From assembly GCF_965118895.1 (NCBI RefSeq), contig NZ_CBCPJJ010000012.1, positions 1 to 64,000 on the forward strand: a DNA stretch of 64,000 bases, read 5' to 3'. This stretch comes from Rahnella inusitata_A. Lineage in GTDB: Bacteria > Pseudomonadota > Gammaproteobacteria > Enterobacterales > Enterobacteriaceae. The notes beneath the pieces were generated by a model. The model had not been told where the DNA came from, did no database searches, and saw nothing but the letters and a program-made list of their open reading frames with translations. Shown here in pieces: positions 8,532 to 16,244 of the stretch (positions within the stretch are counted from its first letter, which is position 1; the number at the start of each line of letters is the position of its first letter). The position numbers and the translations under genes were made by a program.

Positions 8532-9368
8532 ATGCAAGTTCGTCAAAGCATCCACAGCGACCACGCTAAAACCCTTGATACCTCTGAGTTACGCCGCGAG
8601 TTTCTCATTGAAAAGATCTTCGAGAGAAATGCCTACACCATGACGTACAGTCATATCGACCGCATTATTGTGGGTGGCGTGATGCCAGCTGAAAAAACGG
8701 TCTCTGTCGGGGACGAAGTCGGTCAGCAGCTTGGCGTGAGCTATTTCCTTGAGCGCCGTGAGCTGGGTGTGATAAATGTCGGCGGGCCAGGCGTCATCGT
8801 CGTCGATGGCACAACTTATGAAATCGGTCATGAAGAAGCGCTGTACGTCGGTAAAGGCGCGAAACTGGTTGAATTCAGTAGTATAGATGCCACTAAACCG
8901 GCCAAGTTTTACTACAATAGTGCTCCGGCTCACACCACTTTTCCGAACAAAAAAATTACGCTTGCAGAGGCCTCTCCGCAAACTATCGGCGATGCCGCCA
9001 CCAGCAACCGCCGCACCATCAACAAATTCATCGTGCCGGACGTTCTGGAAACCTGCCAGCTGACCATGGGGCTGACCAAACTGGAAGAAGGCAGCCTGTG
9101 GAATACCATGCCGTGCCACACCCATGAGCGCCGTATGGAAGTGTATTTCTACTTCAACATGGAAGAAGAGACCGCGGTCTTCCACATGATGGGGCAACCA
9201 CAGGAAACGCGTCATCTGCTCGTTCACAATGAGCAGGCGGTAATTTCTCCGAGCTGGTCTATCCATGCGGGCGTGGGAACAAAAAACTATACCTTTATCT
9301 GGGGTATGGTCGGTGAAAATCAGGTATTCGACGACATGGATCATGTCAAAGTCAGCGAGATTCGCTAA
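8532..9368 (+). CDS. kduI: 5-dehydro-4-deoxy-D-glucuronate isomerase
   Basis: The 278-residue protein begins MQVRQSIHSDHAKTLDTSEL and is a full-length KduI cupin. The zinc site is visible as CHTHERRMEVYFYF plus the histidine in SWSIHAGVG. It converts 5-keto-4-deoxyuronate, from pectin or oligogalacturonide breakdown, to 2,5-diketo-3-deoxygluconate, which KduD next reduces. Ten extra in-frame codons lie upstream, but the family start is at this ATG with GAGAGG before it. It forms a pair with kduD, 77 bases away, behind a KdgR-like operator. Confidence 0.97.
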   Translation: MQVRQSIHSDHAKTLDTSELRREFLIEKIFERNAYTMTYSHIDRIIVGGVMPAEKTVSVGDEVGQQLGVSYFLERRELGVINVGGPGVIVVDGTTYEIGHEEALYVGKGAKLVEFSSIDATKPAKFYYNSAPAHTTFPNKKITLAEASPQTIGDAATSNRRTINKFIVPDVLETCQLTMGLTKLEEGSLWNTMPCHTHERRMEVYFYFNMEEETAVFHMMGQPQETRHLLVHNEQAVISPSWSIHAGVGTKNYTFIWGMVGENQVFDDMDHVKVSEIR

Positions 9369-9374
9369 TCCAGT

Positions 9375-9399
9375 GGCTCCGCCACATTCCGGCGGAGCC
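9375..9399 (+). terminator. Intergenic hairpin between kduI and kduD
   Basis: A perfect 9-bp stem (GGCTCCGCC / GGCGGAGCC) with a seven-base loop follows the kduI stop codon. The downstream sequence TTCCAATCTTTC is only weakly T-rich, so this may be an RNA-stability hairpin or a partial terminator rather than a full stop. Confidence 0.55.
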
Positions 9400-9445
9400 T
9401 TCCAATCTTTCAGGCGAATGTGCCGTTGCAAAAGAGACTCTGATT

Positions 9446-10207
9446 ATGATCCTCAATGCGTTTGAATTAACTGGCAAAGTTGCCATCGTGACCGGTTGCA
9501 ATACCGGGCTTGGGCAAGGAATGGCGCTCGGACTGGCGCAGGCGGGCTGCGATATCGTCGGCATTAATGTGTCTGAGCCGGATGAAACAGCTGAAAAAAT
9601 CGTCGCAACCGGCCGACGCTTCCTCGACCTGCGCGCCGATTTGAGCAGCATTCAGGGAATTCCTGAACTGATAGAAAAAGCGGTCAGCGAATTCGGCCAT
9701 ATTGATATTCTGGTTAATAACGCCGGGATTATCCGCCGTGAGGATGCTATCGAATTTAGTGAAAAGAACTGGGACGACGTCATGAACGTCAACAGCAAAA
9801 CGCTGTTCTTTATGTCCCAAGCCGTCGCGAAACAGTTCATCAAACAAGGTAACGGTGGCAAGATCATTAACATCGCGTCGATGCTGTCCTATCAGGGCGG
9901 AATACGTGTACCCTCCTACACCGCGTCGAAAAGTGCGGTGATGGGTCTGACCCGGCTGATGGCCAATGAATGGGCGAAGCATAACGTTAACGTGAATGCG
10001 ATTGCACCGGGGTACATGGCGACCAACAATACTGAGCAACTACGCTCGGACGGTGAGCGCAGTAAAGAGATCCTCGATCGTATCCCGGCGGGACGCTGGG
10101 GCTTGCCAGAAGACGTGATGGGGCCGGTGGTTTTCCTGTCCTCCAAAGCTTCGGATTATGTCAATGGCTACACCATCGCCGTCGACGGTGGCTGGCTGGC
10201 CCGCTAA
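9446..10207 (+). CDS. kduD: 2-dehydro-3-deoxy-D-gluconate 5-dehydrogenase
   Basis: A 253-residue short-chain dehydrogenase. The cofactor-binding motif TGCNTGLGQG, the NNAG motif, the active-site serine in NIASMLSYQGG and the YTASK catalytic pair are all present. It reduces 2,5-diketo-3-deoxygluconate to 2-keto-3-deoxygluconate with NAD(H), completing the KduI-KduD step of unsaturated uronate use. The start MILNAFELTGKVAIVTG agrees with the family. A good terminator follows, so kduI-kduD looks like a two-gene unit controlled by KdgR. Confidence 0.97.
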   Translation: MILNAFELTGKVAIVTGCNTGLGQGMALGLAQAGCDIVGINVSEPDETAEKIVATGRRFLDLRADLSSIQGIPELIEKAVSEFGHIDILVNNAGIIRREDAIEFSEKNWDDVMNVNSKTLFFMSQAVAKQFIKQGNGGKIINIASMLSYQGGIRVPSYTASKSAVMGLTRLMANEWAKHNVNVNAIAPGYMATNNTEQLRSDGERSKEILDRIPAGRWGLPEDVMGPVVFLSSKASDYVNGYTIAVDGGWLAR

Positions 10208-10227
10208 AAATAATACGTGACAATTTA

Positions 10228-10253
10228 AAGGCGTATTTCTATACGCCTTTTCC
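10228..10253 (+). terminator. Terminator after kduD
   Basis: A 7-bp stem (GGCGTAT / ATACGCC) with a four-base loop is followed by TTTTCCCCTTT shortly after the kduD stop codon. Confidence 0.82.
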
Positions 10254-10319
10254 CCTTTAATCAATCCATTGACAATTAGTTACAGGGTTCCGCTTCCACG
10301 ATTGTGACAGTTTCACTTA

Positions 10320-10339
10320 TACTGGATAAAATAACAGTT
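10320..10339 (+). promoter_or_regulatory. LexA-like SOS box upstream of ydjM
   Basis: The sequence tactggataaaataacagtt has the required CTG-N10-CAG half-sites with an A/T-rich centre and TA/TT flanks. It lies 18 bases before the ydjM ATG. E. coli ydjM is a known LexA target, which supports the call. Confidence 0.78.
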
Positions 10340-10357
10340 ATCCAGTTCGGACGCGTC

Positions 10358-10915
10358 ATGACGGCGGAAGGCCACCTCATTTTTTCTATCGCCTGTGCGG
10401 TATTTGCCAAGAAGGCGCAGCTCTCACCCGAGCTGGCGCACGGCGACTGGTGGCATATTATCCCAGGGTCGTTGCTGACGTGCCTGCTGCCGGACATTGA
10501 TCACCCAAAATCACTGATCGGCCAGCGCCTGAAATGGATTTCCCATCCGATTGCCCGTGCCTTTGGCCATCGCGGTTTTACGCACAGCCTGCTGGCGGTC
10601 ATCGGCGGTATTTTTCTTTTACGTACCCATTTCCCCCACGACTGGGTTATCCCGGCTGATGCCTTTCATGCCATGGTCATTGGCTATCTCAGCCATATTC
10701 TTGCCGATATGCTGACGCCGGCGGGTGTTCCTCTGCTCTGGCCGTGCCGCTGGCGTTTTCGCCTGCCAATTATTAACAGTCAGAAGGGCAACCAGCTGGA
10801 ACGAACGCTCTGCCTGGTATTGGTCGGATTTACGCTGTTCTGGCCCGACTGGACGCCCATCATTGGTGCAATCAACCCCGATATATTTAATCATCTGCTG
10901 AAACTCTTTATCTGA
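10358..10915 (+). CDS. ydjM: YdjM family inner-membrane protein (DUF457, metal-dependent hydrolase-like)
   Basis: A 185-residue membrane protein starting MTAEGHLIFSIACAVFAKKA. Conserved histidine and aspartate motifs are CLLPDIDHPKSLIGQ, GHRGFTHSLLAV and YLSHILADMLTPAGVPLLWP, which define the LexA-regulated YdjM/YvsG family (DUF457). A metal-dependent hydrolase activity has been proposed for the family but not shown. In E. coli it is an SOS gene; here a LexA-like box overlaps the promoter region. The frame extends 18 codons upstream, but that would run through the operator, so the later ATG is chosen. Confidence 0.92.
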   Translation: MTAEGHLIFSIACAVFAKKAQLSPELAHGDWWHIIPGSLLTCLLPDIDHPKSLIGQRLKWISHPIARAFGHRGFTHSLLAVIGGIFLLRTHFPHDWVIPADAFHAMVIGYLSHILADMLTPAGVPLLWPCRWRFRLPIINSQKGNQLERTLCLVLVGFTLFWPDWTPIIGAINPDIFNHLLKLFI

Positions 10916-11101
10916 TTAGCATAAAATTTCGGCAATCCGGCGATAATTAATACGAATACCACCAAAAAGTTATAATGCATTCTTTTTGGATATAAATGAT
11001 CGTGCACCCAAACTGATATTCTTCACTCCAACGCTATGGGATGGTGCAATCCTTTTTGGAACACCCGTTTAAAATATAAAACTATAAGTCTGGAGTTTGG
11101 T

Positions 11102-12493
11102 ATGAATCTTCCGCTCGTTCTTAACGTAGTGGTTTTTGTTGCTTTGCTTATACTGCTGGCGCAAACCCGTCACAAGCAGTGGAGTCTGGCAAAGAAAGTC
11201 CTGGCAGGTCTGGGGCTCGGCGTAGTATTTGGTCTGGCACTGCAGCTTATTTACGGCTCTGATGACCCGGTTCTGAAAACGTCAATTACCTGGTTTAACA
11301 TCGTCGGTAATGGTTATGTGCAGTTGCTGCAAATGATCGTGATGCCGCTGGTGTTCGTTTCTATTTTAAGTGCGGTCGCAAAATTACATAACGCGTCCTC
11401 ATTGGGTAAAATCAGTTTCCTGACCATCGGCACTCTGCTGTTCACTACGCTTATCGCCTCACTGGTCGGTATCTTTGTGACAGGTCTGTTTGGCCTGACC
11501 GCGGAAGGTCTGGTGCAGGGTACGCAGGAAACCGCGCGTCTGACCGCTATTCAGTCCAACTATGTTGGCAAAGTGGCAGACCTGAGTGTGCCTCAGCTGA
11601 TCCTTTCCTTTATACCTAAGAACCCGTTTGCCGATCTGACCGGTGCAAGCCCGACGTCAATCATCAGTGTCGTGATCTTCGCCGCGTTTGTGGGCGTTGC
11701 TGCCCTGCAGCTGGTGAAAGATGATGCGGAGAAAGGCCCTCGCGTTTTGGTCTTCATTGATACCCTGCAGGCGTGGGTGATGAAGCTGGTGCGTCTGGTG
11801 ATGAAACTGACTCCTTACGGCGTGTTGGCTTTGATGACCAAAGTGGTGGCAGGTTCGAACGTTCAGGATATCGTCAAGCTGGGCAGCTTCGTGGTGGCTT
11901 CATATCTGGGTCTGGCGATTATGTTCGTCGTCCACGCTGTCCTGTTGTCCTTCACCGGCGTTAACCCGGCTAAATTTTTCCGTAAAGTCTGGCCAGTGCT
12001 GACCTTCGCTTTCACCAGCCGTTCAAGCGCAGCGACTATCCCGCTGAGCGTGGAAGCGCAAACCCGTCGTTTGGGTATTCCGGAATCTATCGCCAGCTTC
12101 GCAGCATCCTTTGGCGCCACTATTGGCCAGAATGGCTGTGCCGGTCTGTATCCGACCATGCTGGCCGTAATGGTTGCCCCGACAGTCGGCATCAACCCAT
12201 TTGATCCTATGTGGATTGCCACACTGGTAGGTATCGTAACACTGAGTTCTGCGGGTGTTGCAGGCGTCGGGGGCGGTGCAACCTTTGCTGCGTTGATAGT
12301 GTTACCAGCAATGGGTCTGCCGGTCACGCTGGTCGCGCTGCTTATCTCCGTTGAACCACTGATCGATATGGGTCGTACTGCGCTGAACGTCAGTGGTTCC
12401 ATGACCGCCGGTACCATCACCAGCCAAATCCTGAAGCAAACCGATAAGACGGTAATGGATTCAGAAGAAACGGCTGAGCTGGCTCACCGCTAA
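11102..12493 (+). CDS. tcyP: L-cystine transporter, sodium:dicarboxylate symporter family
   Basis: A 463-residue protein with eight or more membrane segments and the re-entrant loop motifs of the DAACS family: FAFTSRSSAATIPLSVEAQ (serine-rich hairpin) and the glycine-rich AGVAGVGGGATFAAL. It matches E. coli TcyP (YdjN), the sulfate-starvation-induced cystine symporter, across its length. The start ATG follows CTGGAG at a good distance; an upstream in-frame extension of 22 codons has no support. A strong terminator separates it from convergent kdgR. In E. coli it is under CysB control, which I could not confirm here. Confidence 0.95.
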   Translation: MNLPLVLNVVVFVALLILLAQTRHKQWSLAKKVLAGLGLGVVFGLALQLIYGSDDPVLKTSITWFNIVGNGYVQLLQMIVMPLVFVSILSAVAKLHNASSLGKISFLTIGTLLFTTLIASLVGIFVTGLFGLTAEGLVQGTQETARLTAIQSNYVGKVADLSVPQLILSFIPKNPFADLTGASPTSIISVVIFAAFVGVAALQLVKDDAEKGPRVLVFIDTLQAWVMKLVRLVMKLTPYGVLALMTKVVAGSNVQDIVKLGSFVVASYLGLAIMFVVHAVLLSFTGVNPAKFFRKVWPVLTFAFTSRSSAATIPLSVEAQTRRLGIPESIASFAASFGATIGQNGCAGLYPTMLAVMVAPTVGINPFDPMWIATLVGIVTLSSAGVAGVGGGATFAALIVLPAMGLPVTLVALLISVEPLIDMGRTALNVSGSMTAGTITSQILKQTDKTVMDSEETAELAHR

Positions 12494-12515
12494 GTACCCG
12501 AAGTTTAAAAACAAA

Positions 12516-12543
12516 AAACCGAAGCTAAGCTTCGGTTTTTTTT
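12516..12543. terminator. Bidirectional terminator between tcyP and kdgR
   Basis: A 9-bp perfect stem (ACCGAAGCT / AGCTTCGGT) is flanked by A residues on the left and eight T residues on the right. It lies between two convergent genes. Confidence 0.92.
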
Positions 12544-12575
12544 CGTCTGAATCTGGCGCCTTTACGGCGTGTATC

Positions 12576-13367
12576 TCAGAAAGGATAGTCGTGGAAACCA
12601 ATCTGCTCTGAAATATTGCGCGCCGCCGTGTGCAACATAGCAACGTAATCAGTTTTACTTTCTTCAGAGAAACGAATCGTCGGGAAGGAAATACTCAACC
12701 CCGCGATCACCACGCCAAAGCGGTCGAATACCGGCACAGCGATACAACGAAGCCCCTGCTCCTGCTCTTCATTATCTTCACCGTAACCTTGCACACGCAC
12801 CTGATCCAGCGCCTTTTGTAAATCAGCAGCATTCATGATGGTATTTTCAGTACTGCGGGTGAATTCAATTTCCTGTAACAGCGCACCGACTTCGGCTTTA
12901 TCGCCCCACGCCATCAGCACTTTACCGATAGCGGTGGTATGCAGCGGGTTACGGCGACCGATACGGGAATGCATACGCAGGTTATACATCGAATCGATTT
13001 TATGGATGTAAACAATGCCGTCTTCATCCAGCGCACCAAGGTGGATGGTTTCACGTGTCAGACGCGACAATTCACGCATCTGAATATCCGCACTGCGGAT
13101 CAGATCGACGTTTTGCAACGCTTTCGCGCCCAGTTCAAACAATTTGAGGGTCAGCGAGTATTTCTCTGATTCCCCTTCCTGCGCGACATATCCCAAAGAT
13201 TTCATCGTCTGCAAAAAACGATAGACAGTACTTTTGGACATCATGACGCGTTGAGAAAGTTCAGTGATACCAATCTCACGCTCTTCGCCCAGCGCCTGCA
13301 AAATACCAAAAACTTTCAGGACTGAGGAAACGGAATCGGGTTGCTTATCAAGATCTGCGATAGCCAT
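12576..13367 (-). CDS. kdgR: IclR-family repressor of hexuronate and pectin catabolism
   Basis: A 263-residue IclR-type regulator starting MAIADLDKQPDSVSSVLKVF, nearly identical to enterobacterial KdgR. The N-terminal winged helix-turn-helix (about 15-80) contains GITELSQRVMMSKSTVYRFLQTM; the C-terminal effector domain (about 95-260) binds 2-keto-3-deoxygluconate and includes RRNPLHTTAIGKVLMAW and GLRCIAVPVFDRFG. KdgR represses kdu, kdg and pectinase genes; a matching operator is present before kduI in this window. Upstream in-frame codons are ignored because the family starts here. Confidence 0.97.
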   Translation of the reverse strand: MAIADLDKQPDSVSSVLKVFGILQALGEEREIGITELSQRVMMSKSTVYRFLQTMKSLGYVAQEGESEKYSLTLKLFELGAKALQNVDLIRSADIQMRELSRLTRETIHLGALDEDGIVYIHKIDSMYNLRMHSRIGRRNPLHTTAIGKVLMAWGDKAEVGALLQEIEFTRSTENTIMNAADLQKALDQVRVQGYGEDNEEQEQGLRCIAVPVFDRFGVVIAGLSISFPTIRFSEESKTDYVAMLHTAARNISEQIGFHDYPF

Positions 13368-13604
13368 AGAATGAATTACCTGCTCGCGTTGGTTTTGTTT
13401 CAAAAAAAATAGAACGTGGTTTTTATTATAGTGGCAAGCATCACGCGGAAGCAATCGGGGTATTGAACAGCAGTGTAAGAACTGTTAACTCCGTTTCATA
13501 ATCTGCACCGTCAAAATAAATCGTCACAGACTGTGACTGTTGTCACTTTACGTTGATTAGCGTAGTAATATTACCCTCACTGATGACAATGCACTGCAGA
13601 CTCT

Positions 13605-15008
13605 ATGACGCCGACTTCAATACCCAACGACGGACTTCCCGTTCCCCAGCGATATGGGGCGATTATAGCAATCGCTCTGGGCATCACCGTTTCGGTCCTC
13701 GATGGTGCCATCGCCAACGTGGCACTCCCGACGATCGCCAATGATTTCCACGCCAGCCCTGCAGCGTCAATTTGGGTGGTGAACGCCTACCAGTTGGCGA
13801 TTACCATCTCGCTACTTTCTCTCGCCTCGTTAGGGGATATTTTCGGCTACCGTCGTATCTATCAGACAGGCCTGCTGGTGTTTAGTATTACATCGCTGTT
13901 TTGTGCGCTCTCAGACTCACTGGCCACGCTGACTGTCGCCCGCGTTTTACAGGGCTTTGGGGCGGCGGCGATCATGAGCGTCAACACGGCGCTCATCCGG
14001 ATTATTTATCCGCAACGCTTTCTGGGCCGAGGCGTGGGGATCAATGCGCTAATTGTCGCTGTCTCGTCTGCCGCCGGGCCAACTATCGCGGCCGGGATCT
14101 TGTCGGTGGCCTCGTGGCAATGGCTGTTTGCCATCAACGTCCCTATCGGGATCGCCGCCCTGCTGCTGGGTCTTAAATTCCTGCCACCTAATCCGACAAG
14201 AAGCCAGGGGCAACGCTTTGATTTTACCAGCAGCGTAATGAATGCGCTGACCTTTGGGTTGCTGATCATCGCCATCAGCGGTTTTGCTCAGGGCCAGAAT
14301 CATTTACTGATTCTGGGAGAGGTGGTTGCATTGCTGATTATTGGCTGGTTCTTCGTACGCCGTCAGCTCTCGCAGCCTTTTCCTCTGCTGCCGGTGGATT
14401 TGCTGCGTATTCCCATTTTCAGTCTGTCACTCGGTACCTCGCTGTGTTCCTTCAGCGCGCAAATGCTGGCATTCGTCTCACTGCCCTTCTTCTTGCAAAA
14501 TACGCTTGGTCTGAATTCGGTGGATACCGGTCTGCTGCTGACACCGTGGCCGCTGGCGACGATGGTGATGGCACCGATTGCAGGACGACTGGTCGAGCGT
14601 TATCACCCCGGAATGCTGGGTGGCATCGGGCTTATCGTCTTTTCATTCGGACTGTTTTCACTCTCCTTACTGCCACCGGAACCTTCACATCTGAATATTA
14701 TCTGGCGCATGCTGCTGTGTGGCGCGGGATTTGGGTTATTCCAGTCGCCGAATAATCACACCATCATTACCTCTGCGCCGCGTAACCGCAGTGGGGGTGC
14801 CAGCGGCTTGCTGGGCACCGCGCGTCTGTTGGGCCAAACGACGGGCGCGGCAATGGTGGCGCTCATGTTCAACCTGTTCCCCGAGCACGGTACCCATGCG
14901 TCGCTGATCCTGGCAGGCACACTGGCTGGAACCGGGGCATTAGTCAGTCTGTTGCGTATGACACAAAAAACCAGCAGCCAAAAGGCCGCTGAAAATCTGA
15001 AATCCTGA
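13605..15008 (+). CDS. yebQ: MFS transporter, DHA2 (14-TMS) drug-efflux-like
   Basis: A 467-residue major facilitator protein of the 14-segment DHA2 type, close to E. coli YebQ (457 residues). Seen motifs include LDGAIANVALPTIANDF (motif D), GDIFGYRRIYQTGLL (motif A) and RVLQGFGAAAIMSVNTALI (motif C region). Likely a proton-driven exporter in the inner membrane, substrate unknown. No clear ribosome site precedes the ATG, but the N-terminus aligns with the family. Divergent from kdgR with a 237-base gap, and convergent with htpX. Confidence 0.93.
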   Translation: MTPTSIPNDGLPVPQRYGAIIAIALGITVSVLDGAIANVALPTIANDFHASPAASIWVVNAYQLAITISLLSLASLGDIFGYRRIYQTGLLVFSITSLFCALSDSLATLTVARVLQGFGAAAIMSVNTALIRIIYPQRFLGRGVGINALIVAVSSAAGPTIAAGILSVASWQWLFAINVPIGIAALLLGLKFLPPNPTRSQGQRFDFTSSVMNALTFGLLIIAISGFAQGQNHLLILGEVVALLIIGWFFVRRQLSQPFPLLPVDLLRIPIFSLSLGTSLCSFSAQMLAFVSLPFFLQNTLGLNSVDTGLLLTPWPLATMVMAPIAGRLVERYHPGMLGGIGLIVFSFGLFSLSLLPPEPSHLNIIWRMLLCGAGFGLFQSPNNHTIITSAPRNRSGGASGLLGTARLLGQTTGAAMVALMFNLFPEHGTHASLILAGTLAGTGALVSLLRMTQKTSSQKAAENLKS

Positions 15009-15024
15009 GCAGGTCTCAGAATGC

Positions 15025-15055
15025 AAAATGCCCGGCAATTGCCGGGCATTTTTAT
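15025..15055. terminator. Bidirectional terminator between yebQ and htpX
   Basis: A perfect 12-bp inverted repeat, AATGCCCGGCAA / TTGCCGGGCATT, is followed by TTTTA on the plus strand and preceded by AAA on the other side. It lies between convergent genes. Confidence 0.92.
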
Positions 15056-15072
15056 TTAGCGCGTTATTATGC

Positions 15073-15954
15073 TTACTTCAGATATTCACCGCTGCGCAGC
15101 GCTTCAATACGTTTGTCCAGTGGCGGGTGAGACATAAACAGCTCACTGAAAGACTTGGATTTACCATTGATACAAAACGCCATCATGCTGCCTGCTTCCT
15201 GCGGTTCATGGCTGGTTTTCAGGCGCTGCAACGCTGCGATCATTTTCTCACGACCGACCAGTTTCGCGGAACCGGCATCTGCATGGAACTCACGGTAACG
15301 CGAGAACCACATCGTGATAATGCTGGCCAGAATCCCGAACACCAACTCCAGTACTGTAGCTACGGCGAAATAAATCATCGGATTACCGTTACCACTTTCT
15401 TCACCATCACGGTTGCCGGACAAGAAACCGGAAGCCACCTGCGCAATCAGACGTGAAATGAAGATCACGAAGGTGTTCACGACACCCTGAATCAGGGTCA
15501 TGGTGACCATATCGCCGTTGGCAATGTGGCTGATTTCGTGGGCAATAACCGCTTCGGCTTCATCCTGACTCATGCTTTGCAATAAACCGGTACTCACGGC
15601 CACCAACGAGGCATCGCGGCGCGCACCGGTTGCGAACGCGTTGATATCCGGCGCATGATAAATCGCGACCTGCGGCATCCCGATACCGGCTTGCTGAGAC
15701 TGACGGCGTACGGTTTCCACCAGCCAGCGCTCTGTTTCATTACGCGGCTGCTCGATAACTTCACCACCCACCGAGCGCAACGCCATCCATTTAGACATCA
15801 GCAGAGAGACGATAGAACCACCGAAACCAAATAGCCCGGCCATGATCATCAGCCCCGGCACGCTGCTGGACTGAATGCCCGTCAGGCTGAGCACCAGCCC
15901 GAAGACCAGCATAACTGCCAGGTTAGTCATCAGGAACAACGCTATACGCATCAT
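15073..15954 (-). CDS. htpX: Membrane-bound zinc metalloprotease HtpX
   Basis: A 293-residue M48 peptidase with two N-terminal membrane helices (about 5-25 and 35-55), the zinc motif HEISHI, two further hydrophobic segments (about 157-180 and 194-215) and the downstream ligand glutamate in REFHADAGSAKLVGR. HtpX degrades damaged inner-membrane proteins together with FtsH and is induced by envelope stress through CpxR in E. coli. The gene order yebQ-htpX-prc-proQ is the E. coli order. Length equals the E. coli protein. Confidence 0.98.
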   Translation of the reverse strand: MMRIALFLMTNLAVMLVFGLVLSLTGIQSSSVPGLMIMAGLFGFGGSIVSLLMSKWMALRSVGGEVIEQPRNETERWLVETVRRQSQQAGIGMPQVAIYHAPDINAFATGARRDASLVAVSTGLLQSMSQDEAEAVIAHEISHIANGDMVTMTLIQGVVNTFVIFISRLIAQVASGFLSGNRDGEESGNGNPMIYFAVATVLELVFGILASIITMWFSRYREFHADAGSAKLVGREKMIAALQRLKTSHEPQEAGSMMAFCINGKSKSFSELFMSHPPLDKRIEALRSGEYLK

Positions 15955-16189
15955 AAAATTTTCATTTCCTCTTCGTTACTTCATTATTATTTATTGAGTC
16001 GAACAACCGGTGAATCTCACACCCGGCTGATACTGATCCTATGGGCTTCTTTTACGGATTCAAGAGTCTGCGCACTACAGCTACCCAAAATCACAATACT
16101 TTACATTTTGAAGTATTTTATTTTACATGTAACGTCAGTGTTTTGGACACGACTTTCCGGCAGCCGTTTTCCTTTTGTTTTTGTTCCAT

Positions 16190-16216
16190 AAAAAAAGCGC
16201 ACCGGAGTGCGCTTCT
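16190..16216 (-). terminator. Terminator after prc
   Basis: An 8-bp stem (AAGCGCAC / GTGCGCTT) with a CGGA loop is followed by a T run on the minus strand, about 30 bases after the prc stop codon. Confidence 0.88.
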
Positions 16217-16244
16217 TCAAAGTAACAACCTGACTGCGAGAATA

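Noticed and set aside
8589..9431. A 280-codon open frame on the minus strand opposite kduI
   Set aside because: It is antisense to the well-conserved kduI and has no ribosome site or similarity.
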